Shown: positions 8,767-17,194 of the stretch, piece after piece | Numbering within the stretch: the first letter of the stretch is position 1 | Layout of the letters: every line of letters begins with the position of its first letter | Assembly: GCA_038211505.1 (NCBI GenBank) | Contig: JBBQVO010000003.1 | Span: 1-52,921, forward strand | Direction of reading: 5' to 3' | DNA from: JBBQVO01 sp038211505 | GTDB taxonomy: Bacteria; Chloroflexota; Dehalococcoidia; DSTF01; JACRBR01 | Length of the DNA: 52,921 nucleotides | The notes under the pieces: generated by a model | Database searches by the model: none | The model's input: only the letters and a program-made list of their open reading frames with translations | What the model was told of the DNA's origin: nothing | Position numbers and translations under genes: made by a program

Positions 8767-9360
8767 TTACGGCTTCGTGCTGAACGGCGGGTAGGCGTCG
8801 GTGAGCAGATTGACGTAGGCGTTGGTGCGCGCGCTCCAGCGCAGGGCGCCGACGACGAAGTCGAACATGCCGCGCGGGAAGCGGCCGGTGAAGAGGATCG
8901 CCCACCACGCGATGATCGTGACGACGTATGCGCCGATCAGCGCGAAGAGCAGCACGATCAGGTTCGGGATGACAAGCAGCCACTTGATGAAGATCATCCA
9001 GCGGCTCATCTCGACCGGATAGGTCACGTCGTAGGCGACGGGGTACTGGCCGGCGTCGAACGAGAACGGCGGATACTCATCGCGCAGCAGAAACATGTAT
9101 GCGGCGACGTTGTGCGCCCAGCGCTGGATGCCGATGTTGAAATTGAACATCGCCTCCGGGTACTGCTTCGTGAACAGGATCGCGAAGAAGGCGATGAAGG
9201 TGACGATCGACGAAACGGCGTTCAGTGCGTAGAGAATGATGAAGTGTGGGATCGCGAGGATGAACTTCACGAAGATCAGCAGCCGTGAGAGATGATCCGG
9301 GTACTGCACGTCGTAGGTGACCGGCGACGCGCTCTGCATGTCCATCGATGCGGTAGCCAT
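8767..9360 (-). CDS. DUF4389 tandem-domain membrane protein
   Basis: 197 residues from an ATG 5 nt behind a perfect AGGAGG. Two DUF4389 repeats: PVTYDVQYPDHLSRLLIFVKFILAIPHF... with LFTKQYPEAMFNFNIGIQRW and LLRDEYPPFSF, then the second copy ending GRFPRGMFDFVVGALRW and LLTDAYPPFS. Each repeat has two hydrophobic helices, so about four membrane spans. The gene is directly followed by a second DUF4389 gene in another frame with only 11 nt between TAA and the likely start, suggesting coupled translation. A promoter with consensus TTGACA lies upstream. Role unknown; the family is frequent in Actinobacteria and Chloroflexota. Confidence 0.88.
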   Translation of the reverse strand: MATASMDMQSASPVTYDVQYPDHLSRLLIFVKFILAIPHFIILYALNAVSSIVTFIAFFAILFTKQYPEAMFNFNIGIQRWAHNVAAYMFLLRDEYPPFSFDAGQYPVAYDVTYPVEMSRWMIFIKWLLVIPNLIVLLFALIGAYVVTIIAWWAILFTGRFPRGMFDFVVGALRWSARTNAYVNLLTDAYPPFSTKP

Positions 9361-9392
9361 AGAACCTCCTTGCCCAAACAGCCAACGCGCCT

Positions 9393-9421
9393 ACTCTGAA
9401 GGCTCTGTGGCACGATGTCAA
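9393..9421 (-). promoter_or_regulatory. Promoter for the DUF4389 genes
   Basis: On the minus strand a perfect -35 TTGACA (9416-9421) is followed after 17 nt by CAGAGT (9393-9398), a weak -10. The predicted start is near 9386, leaving about 26 nt of leader that includes AGGAGG. Confidence 0.5.
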
Positions 9422-9509
9422 TAGGGTGCTTTTGGTGTCTGTTGCGAATTGGCGCCGCGCCGATGCAACGGCGGCGTTCTCTTCAGGTCGCCTGGTGGCA
9501 ACCCCATGT

Positions 9510-9515
9510 TAGATT
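9510..9515 (+). promoter_or_regulatory. -10 box of a probable leaderless transcript
   Basis: TAGATT ends 6 nt before the GTG at 9522, placing the transcription start on the start codon. Confidence 0.45.
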
Positions 9516-9521
9516 GGGCGC

Positions 9522-9734
9522 GTGAAGATGCGACGCGAAGATCTGCTGCTGGTCGTCGCCGGGGTCGTGATGGGCGTCGCGGCGGCGGCGGCGTACGCCA
9601 CGTTTCACGCGTTCAATCAGAACGCCGGGCGGGCGTCGGCGTTCGGCGAGGCGATGGTCTTTCCGGGGCTGCTCGTCATCGCGACGGTGATCGCGATGGT
9701 GTGGTTGGGGTGGAAGGCGAACATCGATGGGTAG
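9522..9734 (+). CDS. Small two-helix membrane protein
   Basis: 70 residues from GTG (an ATG two codons later is the alternative). No ribosome site is seen, but a TAGATT box 6 nt upstream suggests leaderless expression from the GTG. Two hydrophobic stretches, DLLLVVAGVVMGVAAAAAY and MVFPGLLVIATVIAMVWLGW, flank a short polar loop. No family recognised. It stands alone between the DUF4389 promoter (divergent) and a repeat-bearing gap. Confidence 0.6.
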   Translation: MKMRREDLLLVVAGVVMGVAAAAAYATFHAFNQNAGRASAFGEAMVFPGLLVIATVIAMVWLGWKANIDG

Positions 9735-9736
9735 GG

Positions 9737-9782
9737 GTCTTCCACGAAGGGACGCCCGCGTCTTCCACGAAGAGACACGAAG
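9737..9782. repeat. Short direct repeats (CACGAAG family) in a gap
   Basis: GTCTTCCACGAAG occurs at 9737-9749 and 9760-9772, with a further CACGAAG at 9776-9782. This is low-complexity intergenic sequence of the kind scattered in many environmental genomes. No gene is seen between 9735 and 9871. Confidence 0.55.
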
Positions 9783-9871
9783 AGATGCCGGGAAGTGGTG
9801 ATCGATCTCGACTTAGTTCGTCGCTCGGAGCGTCAGAGGGGACGACCCACACTTGGGCGTACGCAACCACC

Positions 9872-11707
9872 TCATCGAAGCGATGCGAACAGAGTCGTCG
9901 ATCTCGGCGCCGCCATCGGCAGTGCCTGCGGTTCGACCGCTGATCTGGCTGCGCCGCCGAATCGCTGCTCATCACTCGACATAATGCACGACCACGAATC
10001 CCCGGCAATCACGGGAAGCTTCGCTGCCACGTCGCCGATGTTCACGGCGATGAGGTGGCGGGCGCCGGCGGCGTTCCAGCGTTCGACGATGAGGAGGGTG
10101 TCTGAGACGGCTTCGGCGCGCGTGTGCGTGCGATCGCGGGTGCGCAGCACCGGATCTTCGCGTCGGAGGCGGAGGACCTCGCGGAAGAGGGCGAGCGTCT
10201 CGCGGCCGGGCGGGCGATCGCGCTCGCTGAGATCGAGCGTCGATCGCGTGAACGTCTCGATCGCTTGCGGATCGGCGATGCGTCCGGGATCTTCGGCGAA
10301 GGGGAACTCGCGGCGGCGGCCTTCGGTGACGAGCTTGCCGAGATCGGGATTGTGGTCGGTGAAGAACTCGAACGGCGTTGACGCCGTGAACTCCTGGCCC
10401 ATGAACAGCAGCGGCGTGTAGGGCAGCAGCAGGAGCAGGGCCGACCAGGCGCGATAAAGATCGAGATCGATGATCTGCGAGAGACGATCGCCGACCGGGC
10501 GGTTGCCGATCTGGTCGTGGTTCTGCAGGCCGTAGACGAAGGCCGACGCCGGCACGTCGCGCGACGGAGTCCCGCGCGTGTGCCCGGATGCGGCGACGTG
10601 CGCGCCGTCGAACAGCCAGCCGTTGTTGATGGTCTGCGCCAGCTCGGCCATCGTGCCGGCGTGGGCTTCGTAATAGCTGTGGCGTTCGCCCGTCGCCAAC
10701 GTGTGGACGGCGTGATGGAAGTCGTCGGCCCAGACGGCATCGAATCCAAAGCCGCCGTCGGCGGCGGCACGCAGGTAGCGCGCGTCGTTCTCGTGCGTCT
10801 CGGCGATCAGCACGATGTTTCGTGGCGCGACGCGAGCGCGCGCCGTCGTCGTAATCTCTTCGACGATGTGGCGCGGCGAGTCATCGAAAATCGCGAACGT
10901 GGCGTCGAGACGCAGGCCGTCGACGTGATACTCGTCGAGCCAGTAGCAGGCGTTGTCGACGGCGAATCGCCGCACCATCGCGCTGTGGTGGCCGTCGTAG
11001 TTGACGGCCGAGCCCCAGGGAGTCGCGTGGCGCGGGGTCACGTAGTCGGTCGAGTACGTCAGCAGGTAGTTGCCGTCGGGGCCGAAGTGGTTGTAGACGA
11101 CGTCGAGGAGCACGGCGATGCCGGCGGCGTGCGCCGCATCGACGAGGCGCTTGAGGCCGTCGGGGCCGCCATAGTTGCGCGACGGCGCGAAGAGATCGAC
11201 GCCGTCGTATCCCCAATTGCGGGCGCCGGGAAACTCGGCGACCGGCATCAGCTCGATCGCATTGACGCCGAGATCGCGCAGGCCGTCGAGCTGTTCGATG
11301 ATCGCATCGAACGTGCCGTCGCGCGTGAACGTGCCGACGTGGAGTTCGTAGATCACGAGATCGTTGATCGTCGCGCCGCGCCAGCCGTCGTCGTGCCAAA
11401 CGAACGCCGCGGGATCGATCACCTCGGACGCGCCGTGCGGGCCGTCGGGCTGGCTGCGAGAGTACGGATCGGGGAACGCGCCGCGATCATCGAGGCGGTA
11501 GCGATAACGCGCGCCGGCGTGCGCGCCCGCGACGCCGGCTGTCCAGATGCCGCTGCCGTCGTGCATGGCGACGGGCGGCGCACCGTCGATCTCGACCGCG
11601 ACGACGGCCGCATCAGGCGCCCAGACGCGGAACGTGACGCCCGCGTCGGTGACGGTCGCGCCGAGCGGGGGGCTGGTGACAGTCGGTTGATCGGGCGAAT
11701 GAGTCAT
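9872..11707 (-). CDS. treZ: Malto-oligosyltrehalose trehalohydrolase (TreZ, GH13)
   Basis: Releases trehalose from maltooligosyl-trehalose; normally acts after TreY, which is not in the window. 611 residues, a usual TreZ length. Start: ATG at 11705-11707, 8 nt behind a minus-strand TACACT box (probable leaderless message). Residues 10-100 are a CBM48-like beta-sandwich (GVTFRVWAPDAAVVAVEI). The GH13 barrel follows: LDVVYNHFGPDG (region I), GLRLDAT with nucleophile Asp268, LIAETHEND with acid/base Glu303, and LQNHDQIGN with Asp398. PLLFMGQEF and the TreZ-type insert ARYLRAAADGGFGFDAVWADDFHHA separate it from glycogen branching enzymes. The open frame continues upstream but only as antisense of the DUF2298 gene. 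Confidence 0.92.
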   Translation of the reverse strand: MTHSPDQPTVTSPPLGATVTDAGVTFRVWAPDAAVVAVEIDGAPPVAMHDGSGIWTAGVAGAHAGARYRYRLDDRGAFPDPYSRSQPDGPHGASEVIDPAAFVWHDDGWRGATINDLVIYELHVGTFTRDGTFDAIIEQLDGLRDLGVNAIELMPVAEFPGARNWGYDGVDLFAPSRNYGGPDGLKRLVDAAHAAGIAVLLDVVYNHFGPDGNYLLTYSTDYVTPRHATPWGSAVNYDGHHSAMVRRFAVDNACYWLDEYHVDGLRLDATFAIFDDSPRHIVEEITTTARARVAPRNIVLIAETHENDARYLRAAADGGFGFDAVWADDFHHAVHTLATGERHSYYEAHAGTMAELAQTINNGWLFDGAHVAASGHTRGTPSRDVPASAFVYGLQNHDQIGNRPVGDRLSQIIDLDLYRAWSALLLLLPYTPLLFMGQEFTASTPFEFFTDHNPDLGKLVTEGRRREFPFAEDPGRIADPQAIETFTRSTLDLSERDRPPGRETLALFREVLRLRREDPVLRTRDRTHTRAEAVSDTLLIVERWNAAGARHLIAVNIGDVAAKLPVIAGDSWSCIMSSDEQRFGGAARSAVEPQALPMAAPRSTTLFASLR

Positions 11708-11715
11708 GCGCCCGC

Positions 11716-11721
11716 AGTGTA
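11716..11721 (-). promoter_or_regulatory. -10 box of treZ
   Basis: TACACT on the minus strand, 8 nt before the treZ ATG; no clear -35. It is divergent with a TAGACT box (11757-11762) facing the hicB-like gene. Confidence 0.4.
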
Positions 11722-11779
11722 GAACGGGCGAACGTGTGAGAGCGTCGTTTCGCCGATAGACTGGCGGTTGGAGGTATCC

Positions 11780-12013
11780 GTGAGCAGAATTGTGCACTTG
11801 ACGGCCGTGATCGCGCGCGAGGACGATGTCTACGTCGCGAGTTGCCCGCAGCTCAGCATCGCAAGCGACGGCGACACAGTGGATGAGGCTCGGGCTATGC
11901 TGATCGACGCGCTCCAGGGTTGGTTCGACATAGCGAGCGAGACGGAGATCCGTGAGAGTCTCGCGGCCGAGATCATCGTCGAGCCGCTCGATCTCGTCGT
12001 CGAAGATCGCTAG
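11780..12013 (+). CDS. HicB-like small protein (orphan)
   Basis: 77 residues from GTG, 5 nt behind GGAGG; a TTG at 11768 is an alternative. The fold is HicB/UPF0150-like: a beta strand LTAVIAREDDVYVASCPQL, then GDTVDEARAMLIDALQGWFD. HicB proteins are usually antitoxins with a partly degraded RNase H-like fold, but no HicA (about 60 residues, double-stranded RNA-binding fold) is seen on either side. The C-terminus has no obvious HTH or RHH DNA-binding extension. It is most likely a stand-alone HicB-fold protein. A TAGACT box at 11757-11762 could be its -10. Confidence 0.72.
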   Translation: MSRIVHLTAVIAREDDVYVASCPQLSIASDGDTVDEARAMLIDALQGWFDIASETEIRESLAAEIIVEPLDLVVEDR

Positions 12014-15000
12014 CGTACGGTCGCGCTGGCGGCGGGGAGCTGGTCGTCGGGGATGACGTGCCAGACCTGCATGCTGTCGTTGTGGTAGGCGAGTTCGAGC
12101 GTGCCACCGAGCCCCTGTTCGAACTTCGTCAGCCCCTCCGCCGGGTAGTTGAACCGCTCTTCGTCGCCGACGATCACCCATTCGACGTCGTACTTGCGCA
12201 GGATGTCGTGCGCCTGCTGCATATCGGTCGTTGCGTAGAAGTTGTTGACGTCTTGCTGGCGCGTCTGCACGGATGCGCTGAACTTCGTTCGCTGCTGCGA
12301 CTGGTGGAAGCCCCAGCCCGACACAGTCGGCAATCCCGTGTAGATGGCGACGCGGCTGCCGAGGCTGCGGTACGACGGCCCGATCGCTTCGATCGTCGTC
12401 GGCGATCCCTGGATGTTCTCGCGGATCCAGTTGATGCCGTCGCGCGTGAGCGAGAGGTCGTGTGTGCCGCCGACGCCAGTGCGATCGTCTGTGTTGATGT
12501 ACGGGCCGGCCTTGTCGAGGAATGCCAGGCCGTCGTTGCCGGAGCCCTGTGACGGGTTGAAGCGGCTGTGGATGCGCGCGCGCGTGCCGAAGTACGGATA
12601 CACGAGCGTCAGCGCGAGCAGGAATACGACGACGACGGCGAAGGCATAACGTGGCACCTGCACGAACGACGCGCCTACGGTGCCGAGGCGCTTGAGGAAT
12701 GCCTGCTGCGGTTGCATGACGCCGAAGACGTACCAGAGCGCGAACGATGAGACGACACCCCAGAGCATCCAGACGTGCAGGTAGAACTTGAAGACGGTGT
12801 TCATGCGGCCGATGTCGCCGTCGAGCGTGATCAGCTCGACGCCGCCACAGAGGCCGAGTCCGAGGGCGATCATCGTGTAGACGAAGAGCATGACGGGCGC
12901 GATCGCCGTCGGGCTCTTCATCTCGCGATACGCGGCGAGGAAGACCGCAATCAGCCCGACGAAGGCGAGGGCGGTGACGCCCCAGCGTTGCATCGTGCCG
13001 GCCCAGATCAGCGCGGCGCCCGCGGCGACGAGCGCGAGCATGACGGGCGCCGTCTCGACGGGCTTTCGGCGGCGGTTCTTGCCGTAGAAGATCGAGCGGA
13101 TGAGGTTTGTGCGTGTGATCGAGCGGTTCAGCGTGAAGAGCACGAAGCCCATGATGATGAACAGGAACACGCCGAAGTGGCTCAGGTAATCGGAAAGAGC
13201 TGTCGTCTGATCCGACTGATGGAAGCTGCTGTAGGCCTGGCTGTAGTTCTTGGCGACGTTGAGGAACAGCACGTACGACACGAGGCCCATCGCGATCGAC
13301 TTCAGCACGCCCATCGTGATCGCCTGGGGCGTGAAGCGGCCTGCTTTCGCGCGTTCGGCGATGATGATCGATGCGGCGCCGAGCAGCAGGAACGGAGGAT
13401 AGTCCCAGGAGTTGATCCAGCGCAGCGCGCCGACGATCAGCCCGAGGACGACGATCATCGCCCAGCTGCTGATCTCGCGGCCGCGCATCTTCTCGCGGAT
13501 CGCCGCCGTCGGGTTGAGGCGTGTGAAGTTCATGACGATGCCGAGGCCGACGCCGATCGCCGTCATCGAGAAGGGGATCGCCATCAGGTGCGCGTGCAGG
13601 TCGGCGAAGAGGAAGGTCCAGAACGGGAACTCCGTGATCGGCGTCACCCCGTTCTGCGGCGTGCTGATGATCGTCAGCGCGCGGCTCGGCGCCCACCAGT
13701 CGTACGTCGTGACGAGGCGATGGAAGCTGCCATCGCCGAACAGCATTGCCCAGAAGCCGCCTGTGATCGCGACGACGCCGCCGATGAACGGGAGCCCGTT
13801 GTGGATGTTGCTTTGTCTCGTGAGGTTCTCTTCGAGGATGCCGACGGCGCGCAGATTTCCCGCGATCAACACGAGGAAGATCGCTCCGACGGCGGCGATC
13901 AATGGCCCGCTCGGGCTGATTGGCAGTCCGCCAGGGCGGCGGCGCATCAGGCGGCGCGTGCCTTCGGTCAGGTTGTAGGCGACGGAGAACGTCGCGGCAG
14001 CCGTAAGCGCGAAGAACATCGGCACGACGAGGTTGTAGGAGACTTCGGGTACGATGCCCGTGAGCTTCGTCGGCACGGCGCCGATGAACCATCCCCACCA
14101 GTAGTAGTTGAGGTAGCCGCCAGCGTTCCACGGGTCAATCGCGCCCTGCGTCAGGTCGGTCGATTTGATGACGCCCTGGAAGTACGAGAAGTCCATCGGC
14201 TTCTCGCCGCCGTCGAACGGATGCCAGAGATCCGGGTTCTGCAGGCGGATCCAGTATGAGAAGAGGAACGCGAGCAGGAAGATCGCCTCACAGAAGACGA
14301 TGAAGCGCCAGCGCTCGCGCACCCAGGCGATCAATTCGTCGCGCCAGACATAGCCGGTGCCGATGCCGACGAGCGCGAGCAGGGCCAGCATGCCGGCGAT
14401 CGTGCCGCGCGTAAAGTTGAAGATGCCGTAGCTCGAGGGCTCGTACACCAGATAGGCGAGCGCGAGGATGCCGAGCGGCTTCGTCAGCATGAAGCCGCGA
14501 TCGGGCAGGCCGCGGAAGCCGACGACGGCCAGCGGCACCAGTGCGAATGCCGCGATCTCCATGACGATGATCCACGAGATCGCCGGGAAGCGGCTGACGA
14601 GGCTGTCAGGGCTGTAGATCTCCGTCCAGGTGCCGCCATCCTGCTGCGTCTGAAGGACGTCGGGACGGAAGAGCGCGGCGTTCTGGCCGAGGTCGCCCGG
14701 CAGCGCGGCGATCGCCGGCGGAAAGTTATCAGCGTGCAACGCCGCGCGAACCTTGGCGGCGCTGTATTGATCCGTCTTCTTGTAGATGAAGACCTGCGGG
14801 TGATCGTAGACCGAGAACGACTCTTCGGCGCCGGTGTCATTGAACTCGCGCCCGAAGATCGACGGATACGACGTGAACTCCGCCGCCTTCTCGAAACCGA
14901 GCGCGCCCGGATCGTGATCCAGCAGGTCGTAGTAGCGCGATGTCACCGGCCAGGCGGCTGGCACGCGCGAGATCGTGCCGGTGAGGCGCCGGCTGCTGAG

Positions 15001-16773
15001 CGTGATGTAGTCGACCTGATCGATATCCGAAAGCAGCTTCTCGACGTGCTCAGGCGTGTCGATGTTGAAGTTCTCGAACTCGACGGCGCCGTACTGCAAC
15101 GCCGGCATGCCGGGTTGGGTGTACGGCACGCCATCATCCCAGTGCTCGTGACCGAGCACCGAACCTTCGGGCACGTTCTGGTAGATCCACACCGATGCGT
15201 CGGCGCGGCTGACTGGGCTGCGGTAGATGTTGTAGAAGGCGAAGCCGGCGAGCGCCGTGAAGACGATGACGACGATGACGCCGGCGCGCGCGGCGACGGG
15301 AATCGCGACCTTCAGCGGGGCGAGGCGCTCACCGAACCGTCCGAGCGCGGCGAACGGCGCATCGGAGGACGCCCACTGCCACGTCTTGTACAGGAGGAAC
15401 GCGCCGAGGACGGTTAATGTCGGGTAGAGCGGCAGGAAATAGCGCATGTACAGCGAGAACTGCATGCCCATGAATCCGAAGTAGCCGAGCACCCAGGCCA
15501 GCGGCACGAGCCAGACAGCTTCGCGCTTCTTGATCGCGTAGCCTATCGCGAACAGCACGCCGAGCCACGCCGTGATGCCGAGCGCCGGCGTCATGCCCCA
15601 GGCGATCATCTGCTGCGCCGGCCAGAGCCACTTCGAGCGGCCGATCCACTGTATGTCCGGCGGGAAGGAGGCGTTGCCGCTGAGCAGCTTCTGCTGGTCT
15701 ACCTGATCGCCGAGCCAGTGCTGGTTCATGATGTCCGGATAGATCGTCGGGAGCGGGCCGACGTGGCCGGTGCGGAGCGAGAAGAAGTCGCTGATGTGCG
15801 GCGTGTTGAACGCGTACGGCATCGCGATGCGGAACGCGACGAAGCCCGCGAGCAGCGCCACGAGCGAACCGAGGACGAGCGTGAAGACCGAAGAGTCGAG
15901 CTTGCGGCCTTTGCGGTCCGCTTCGTAGCCCTTGCGCCGTCCCGTGAACCAGGACATGAAGTACGGCTTGAGGCCCGGCCAGGCGTAGACCCCGACCGAG
16001 AGCACGACGACCGGCAGCAACGACACGGCGGTGATCTTGCACGCGGCAGCGAGGCCGGCGCTGGCGCCGGCCGCGATGAAGTTACGCCAACCGCCGAATT
16101 TCGCCGATCTGACGGCGAAGTAGATCGTCATCGTCGCGAAGAACGCGACAAACGGGTCGACGACGAAGAAGTGTGCATTCTGGATCGCGAACGGGGTCAC
16201 GGCGTAGAGGAACGCCGCTAGCAGACCGACCTGTTTGTTCGCCAGCTGCCTCGCGAGGAGGAAGACGAACACGATCGTGCCAAGATCGAAGATCGCCGCG
16301 AGCGCGCGGCCGCTGCGATTGTAGTGATCATAGTCGTCGTAGTCGCGCGCCTGGCCGAGCGAGAGCGTATGCAGGTGCGAGGCGACGAACTTGTTGAGGA
16401 AGAGCGGCAGCGTGCCATAGACGAACGTCGACTGCTGCTGGCCGTTGTCCTTCTTGATGTTGTACGGGTTGGCGCGCGATAAGTCAGTATCGAAATAGTT
16501 GAGGATGCTGCTCGGACCGCGCGTGTCGGTGCTGATCTGCGTAAGGAAGCGCTCGTCGGGGTGCAGGTGGGCGTTGTCGTCCCAGTTGATGTGGGTCAGG
16601 CGCAGGAACCCGCCGAGCAGCAAGATGCCGGCGATCGCGACGAACATCAGCGCCCGCGACCTGTCCCAGGCGAACGCGTTGAGCTTAAGTTGCGGAAGCT
16701 GGCGAGCCGGTGCGTGGGAGGGCGCCTCAATCGCTGAGGCGGAATCGTGCATCGGCGAAGTCTGTTCGCTCAT
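12010..16773 (-). CDS. Fused GT39-like membrane glycosyltransferase and DUF2298 (YYY) membrane protein
   Basis: 1587 residues from ATG. Residues about 45-620 form a polytopic ArnT/PMT-like glycosyltransferase: HLHPDERFLTQ after the first helix carries the acidic motif expected of the lipid-phosphosugar-dependent active site, followed by many helices (FDLGTIVFVFLLAR, FFATMTIYFAVR). A soluble stretch follows (about 540-700). Residues about 840-1400 are a second polytopic unit with GGYLNYYWWGWF and LFADLHAHLMAIPF, matching the DUF2298/'YYY' family (Chloroflexi and archaea). The tail after 1400 is extracytoplasmic (DVEWVIVGDEERF). It probably transfers sugar from a lipid carrier at the outer face of the membrane; acceptor unknown. 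A TAGAAT box lies at 16822-16827 upstream. Confidence 0.88.
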   Translation of the reverse strand: MSEQTSPMHDSASAIEAPSHAPARQLPQLKLNAFAWDRSRALMFVAIAGILLLGGFLRLTHINWDDNAHLHPDERFLTQISTDTRGPSSILNYFDTDLSRANPYNIKKDNGQQQSTFVYGTLPLFLNKFVASHLHTLSLGQARDYDDYDHYNRSGRALAAIFDLGTIVFVFLLARQLANKQVGLLAAFLYAVTPFAIQNAHFFVVDPFVAFFATMTIYFAVRSAKFGGWRNFIAAGASAGLAAACKITAVSLLPVVVLSVGVYAWPGLKPYFMSWFTGRRKGYEADRKGRKLDSSVFTLVLGSLVALLAGFVAFRIAMPYAFNTPHISDFFSLRTGHVGPLPTIYPDIMNQHWLGDQVDQQKLLSGNASFPPDIQWIGRSKWLWPAQQMIAWGMTPALGITAWLGVLFAIGYAIKKREAVWLVPLAWVLGYFGFMGMQFSLYMRYFLPLYPTLTVLGAFLLYKTWQWASSDAPFAALGRFGERLAPLKVAIPVAARAGVIVVIVFTALAGFAFYNIYRSPVSRADASVWIYQNVPEGSVLGHEHWDDGVPYTQPGMPALQYGAVEFENFNIDTPEHVEKLLSDIDQVDYITLSSRRLTGTISRVPAAWPVTSRYYDLLDHDPGALGFEKAAEFTSYPSIFGREFNDTGAEESFSVYDHPQVFIYKKTDQYSAAKVRAALHADNFPPAIAALPGDLGQNAALFRPDVLQTQQDGGTWTEIYSPDSLVSRFPAISWIIVMEIAAFALVPLAVVGFRGLPDRGFMLTKPLGILALAYLVYEPSSYGIFNFTRGTIAGMLALLALVGIGTGYVWRDELIAWVRERWRFIVFCEAIFLLAFLFSYWIRLQNPDLWHPFDGGEKPMDFSYFQGVIKSTDLTQGAIDPWNAGGYLNYYWWGWFIGAVPTKLTGIVPEVSYNLVVPMFFALTAAATFSVAYNLTEGTRRLMRRRPGGLPISPSGPLIAAVGAIFLVLIAGNLRAVGILEENLTRQSNIHNGLPFIGGVVAITGGFWAMLFGDGSFHRLVTTYDWWAPSRALTIISTPQNGVTPITEFPFWTFLFADLHAHLMAIPFSMTAIGVGLGIVMNFTRLNPTAAIREKMRGREISSWAMIVVLGLIVGALRWINSWDYPPFLLLGAASIIIAERAKAGRFTPQAITMGVLKSIAMGLVSYVLFLNVAKNYSQAYSSFHQSDQTTALSDYLSHFGVFLFIIMGFVLFTLNRSITRTNLIRSIFYGKNRRRKPVETAPVMLALVAAGAALIWAGTMQRWGVTALAFVGLIAVFLAAYREMKSPTAIAPVMLFVYTMIALGLGLCGGVELITLDGDIGRMNTVFKFYLHVWMLWGVVSSFALWYVFGVMQPQQAFLKRLGTVGASFVQVPRYAFAVVVVFLLALTLVYPYFGTRARIHSRFNPSQGSGNDGLAFLDKAGPYINTDDRTGVGGTHDLSLTRDGINWIRENIQGSPTTIEAIGPSYRSLGSRVAIYTGLPTVSGWGFHQSQQRTKFSASVQTRQQDVNNFYATTDMQQAHDILRKYDVEWVIVGDEERFNYPAEGLTKFEQGLGGTLELAYHNDSMQVWHVIPDDQLPAASATVR

Positions 16774-16924
16774 ACCGTATGTTCGTCAGAAGGGCGGGTG
16801 TGGATTGGAACGACGCAGGCAATTCTAGCAGATTGTCGTTGGCAGAAGCCTCTACCCGCAGCGTCTACCACCCGTACGGCGCGATGACCGAAACGCGGAG
16901 ACGCGGCGGTTGATACGCGTAGAG

Positions 16925-17015
16925 GAAGCGGGAAGCGGGAAGCGGGAAGCGGGAAGCGAGAGGCGGGAAGTGGGAAGTGAGAAGAGCGAAGCGAGAAGGG
17001 CAAAGTGCGAATCGG
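16925..17015. repeat. Heptanucleotide repeat array (GAAGCGG family)
   Basis: Thirteen consecutive 7-nt units: GAAGCGG four times, then GAAGCGA, GAGGCGG, GAAGTGG, GAAGTGA, GAAGAGC, GAAGCGA, GAAGGGC, AAAGTGC and GAATCGG. The left side is perfect and the right side progressively diverged. Non-coding. Confidence 0.9.
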
Positions 17016-17141
17016 CGGGCGGGGCGGACAGCCGAGGGCGGCTATCCTACGCGACGGCCGCGATGTCAGCGTGACGCGACGGAGTGGCTCGATCACGGGG
17101 TTCCGCGGGGAATCCCTACGTGCTCCCAATCTGGCCTCTGC

Positions 17142-17147
17142 TAGAAT
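17142..17147 (+). promoter_or_regulatory. -10 box upstream of the ABC substrate-binding protein
   Basis: TAGAAT, five of six consensus bases; no clear -35 at 16-18 nt. The implied start is near 17154, giving a leader of about 40 nt with GGGATGGAG before the ATG at 17195. Confidence 0.4.
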
Positions 17148-17194
17148 CCGTACAGTCTCTGGGGCGGCGGCATTGCGAGAGGGATGGAGAATCG

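Larger units (their letters stand above)
16774..17194. other. Non-coding gap between the DUF2298 gene and the ABC importer
   Basis: 421 nt without a convincing gene. It holds the -10-like TAGAAT of the DUF2298 gene on the minus strand (16822-16827), a heptameric repeat array (16925-17015), and the -10 box and ribosome site of the ABC binding protein (17142-17194). Confidence 0.7.

Noticed and set aside
11780..12013. Complete HicAB toxin-antitoxin module
   Set aside because: No HicA-like frame on either side; only the HicB-like protein is supported.
11708..14131. Upstream extension of the treZ frame to 14131
   Set aside because: This part is Arg/His-rich and overlaps the DUF2298 gene in another frame; the TreZ protein is complete from the ATG at 11707.
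12775..14259. 494-codon plus-strand open frame
   Set aside because: Antisense to the membrane domain of the DUF2298 fusion; highly charged with no recognisable domain.
16925..17015. CRISPR array
   Set aside because: Seven-nt repeats without spacers; no direct repeats of 24-40 nt and no cas genes anywhere in the window.
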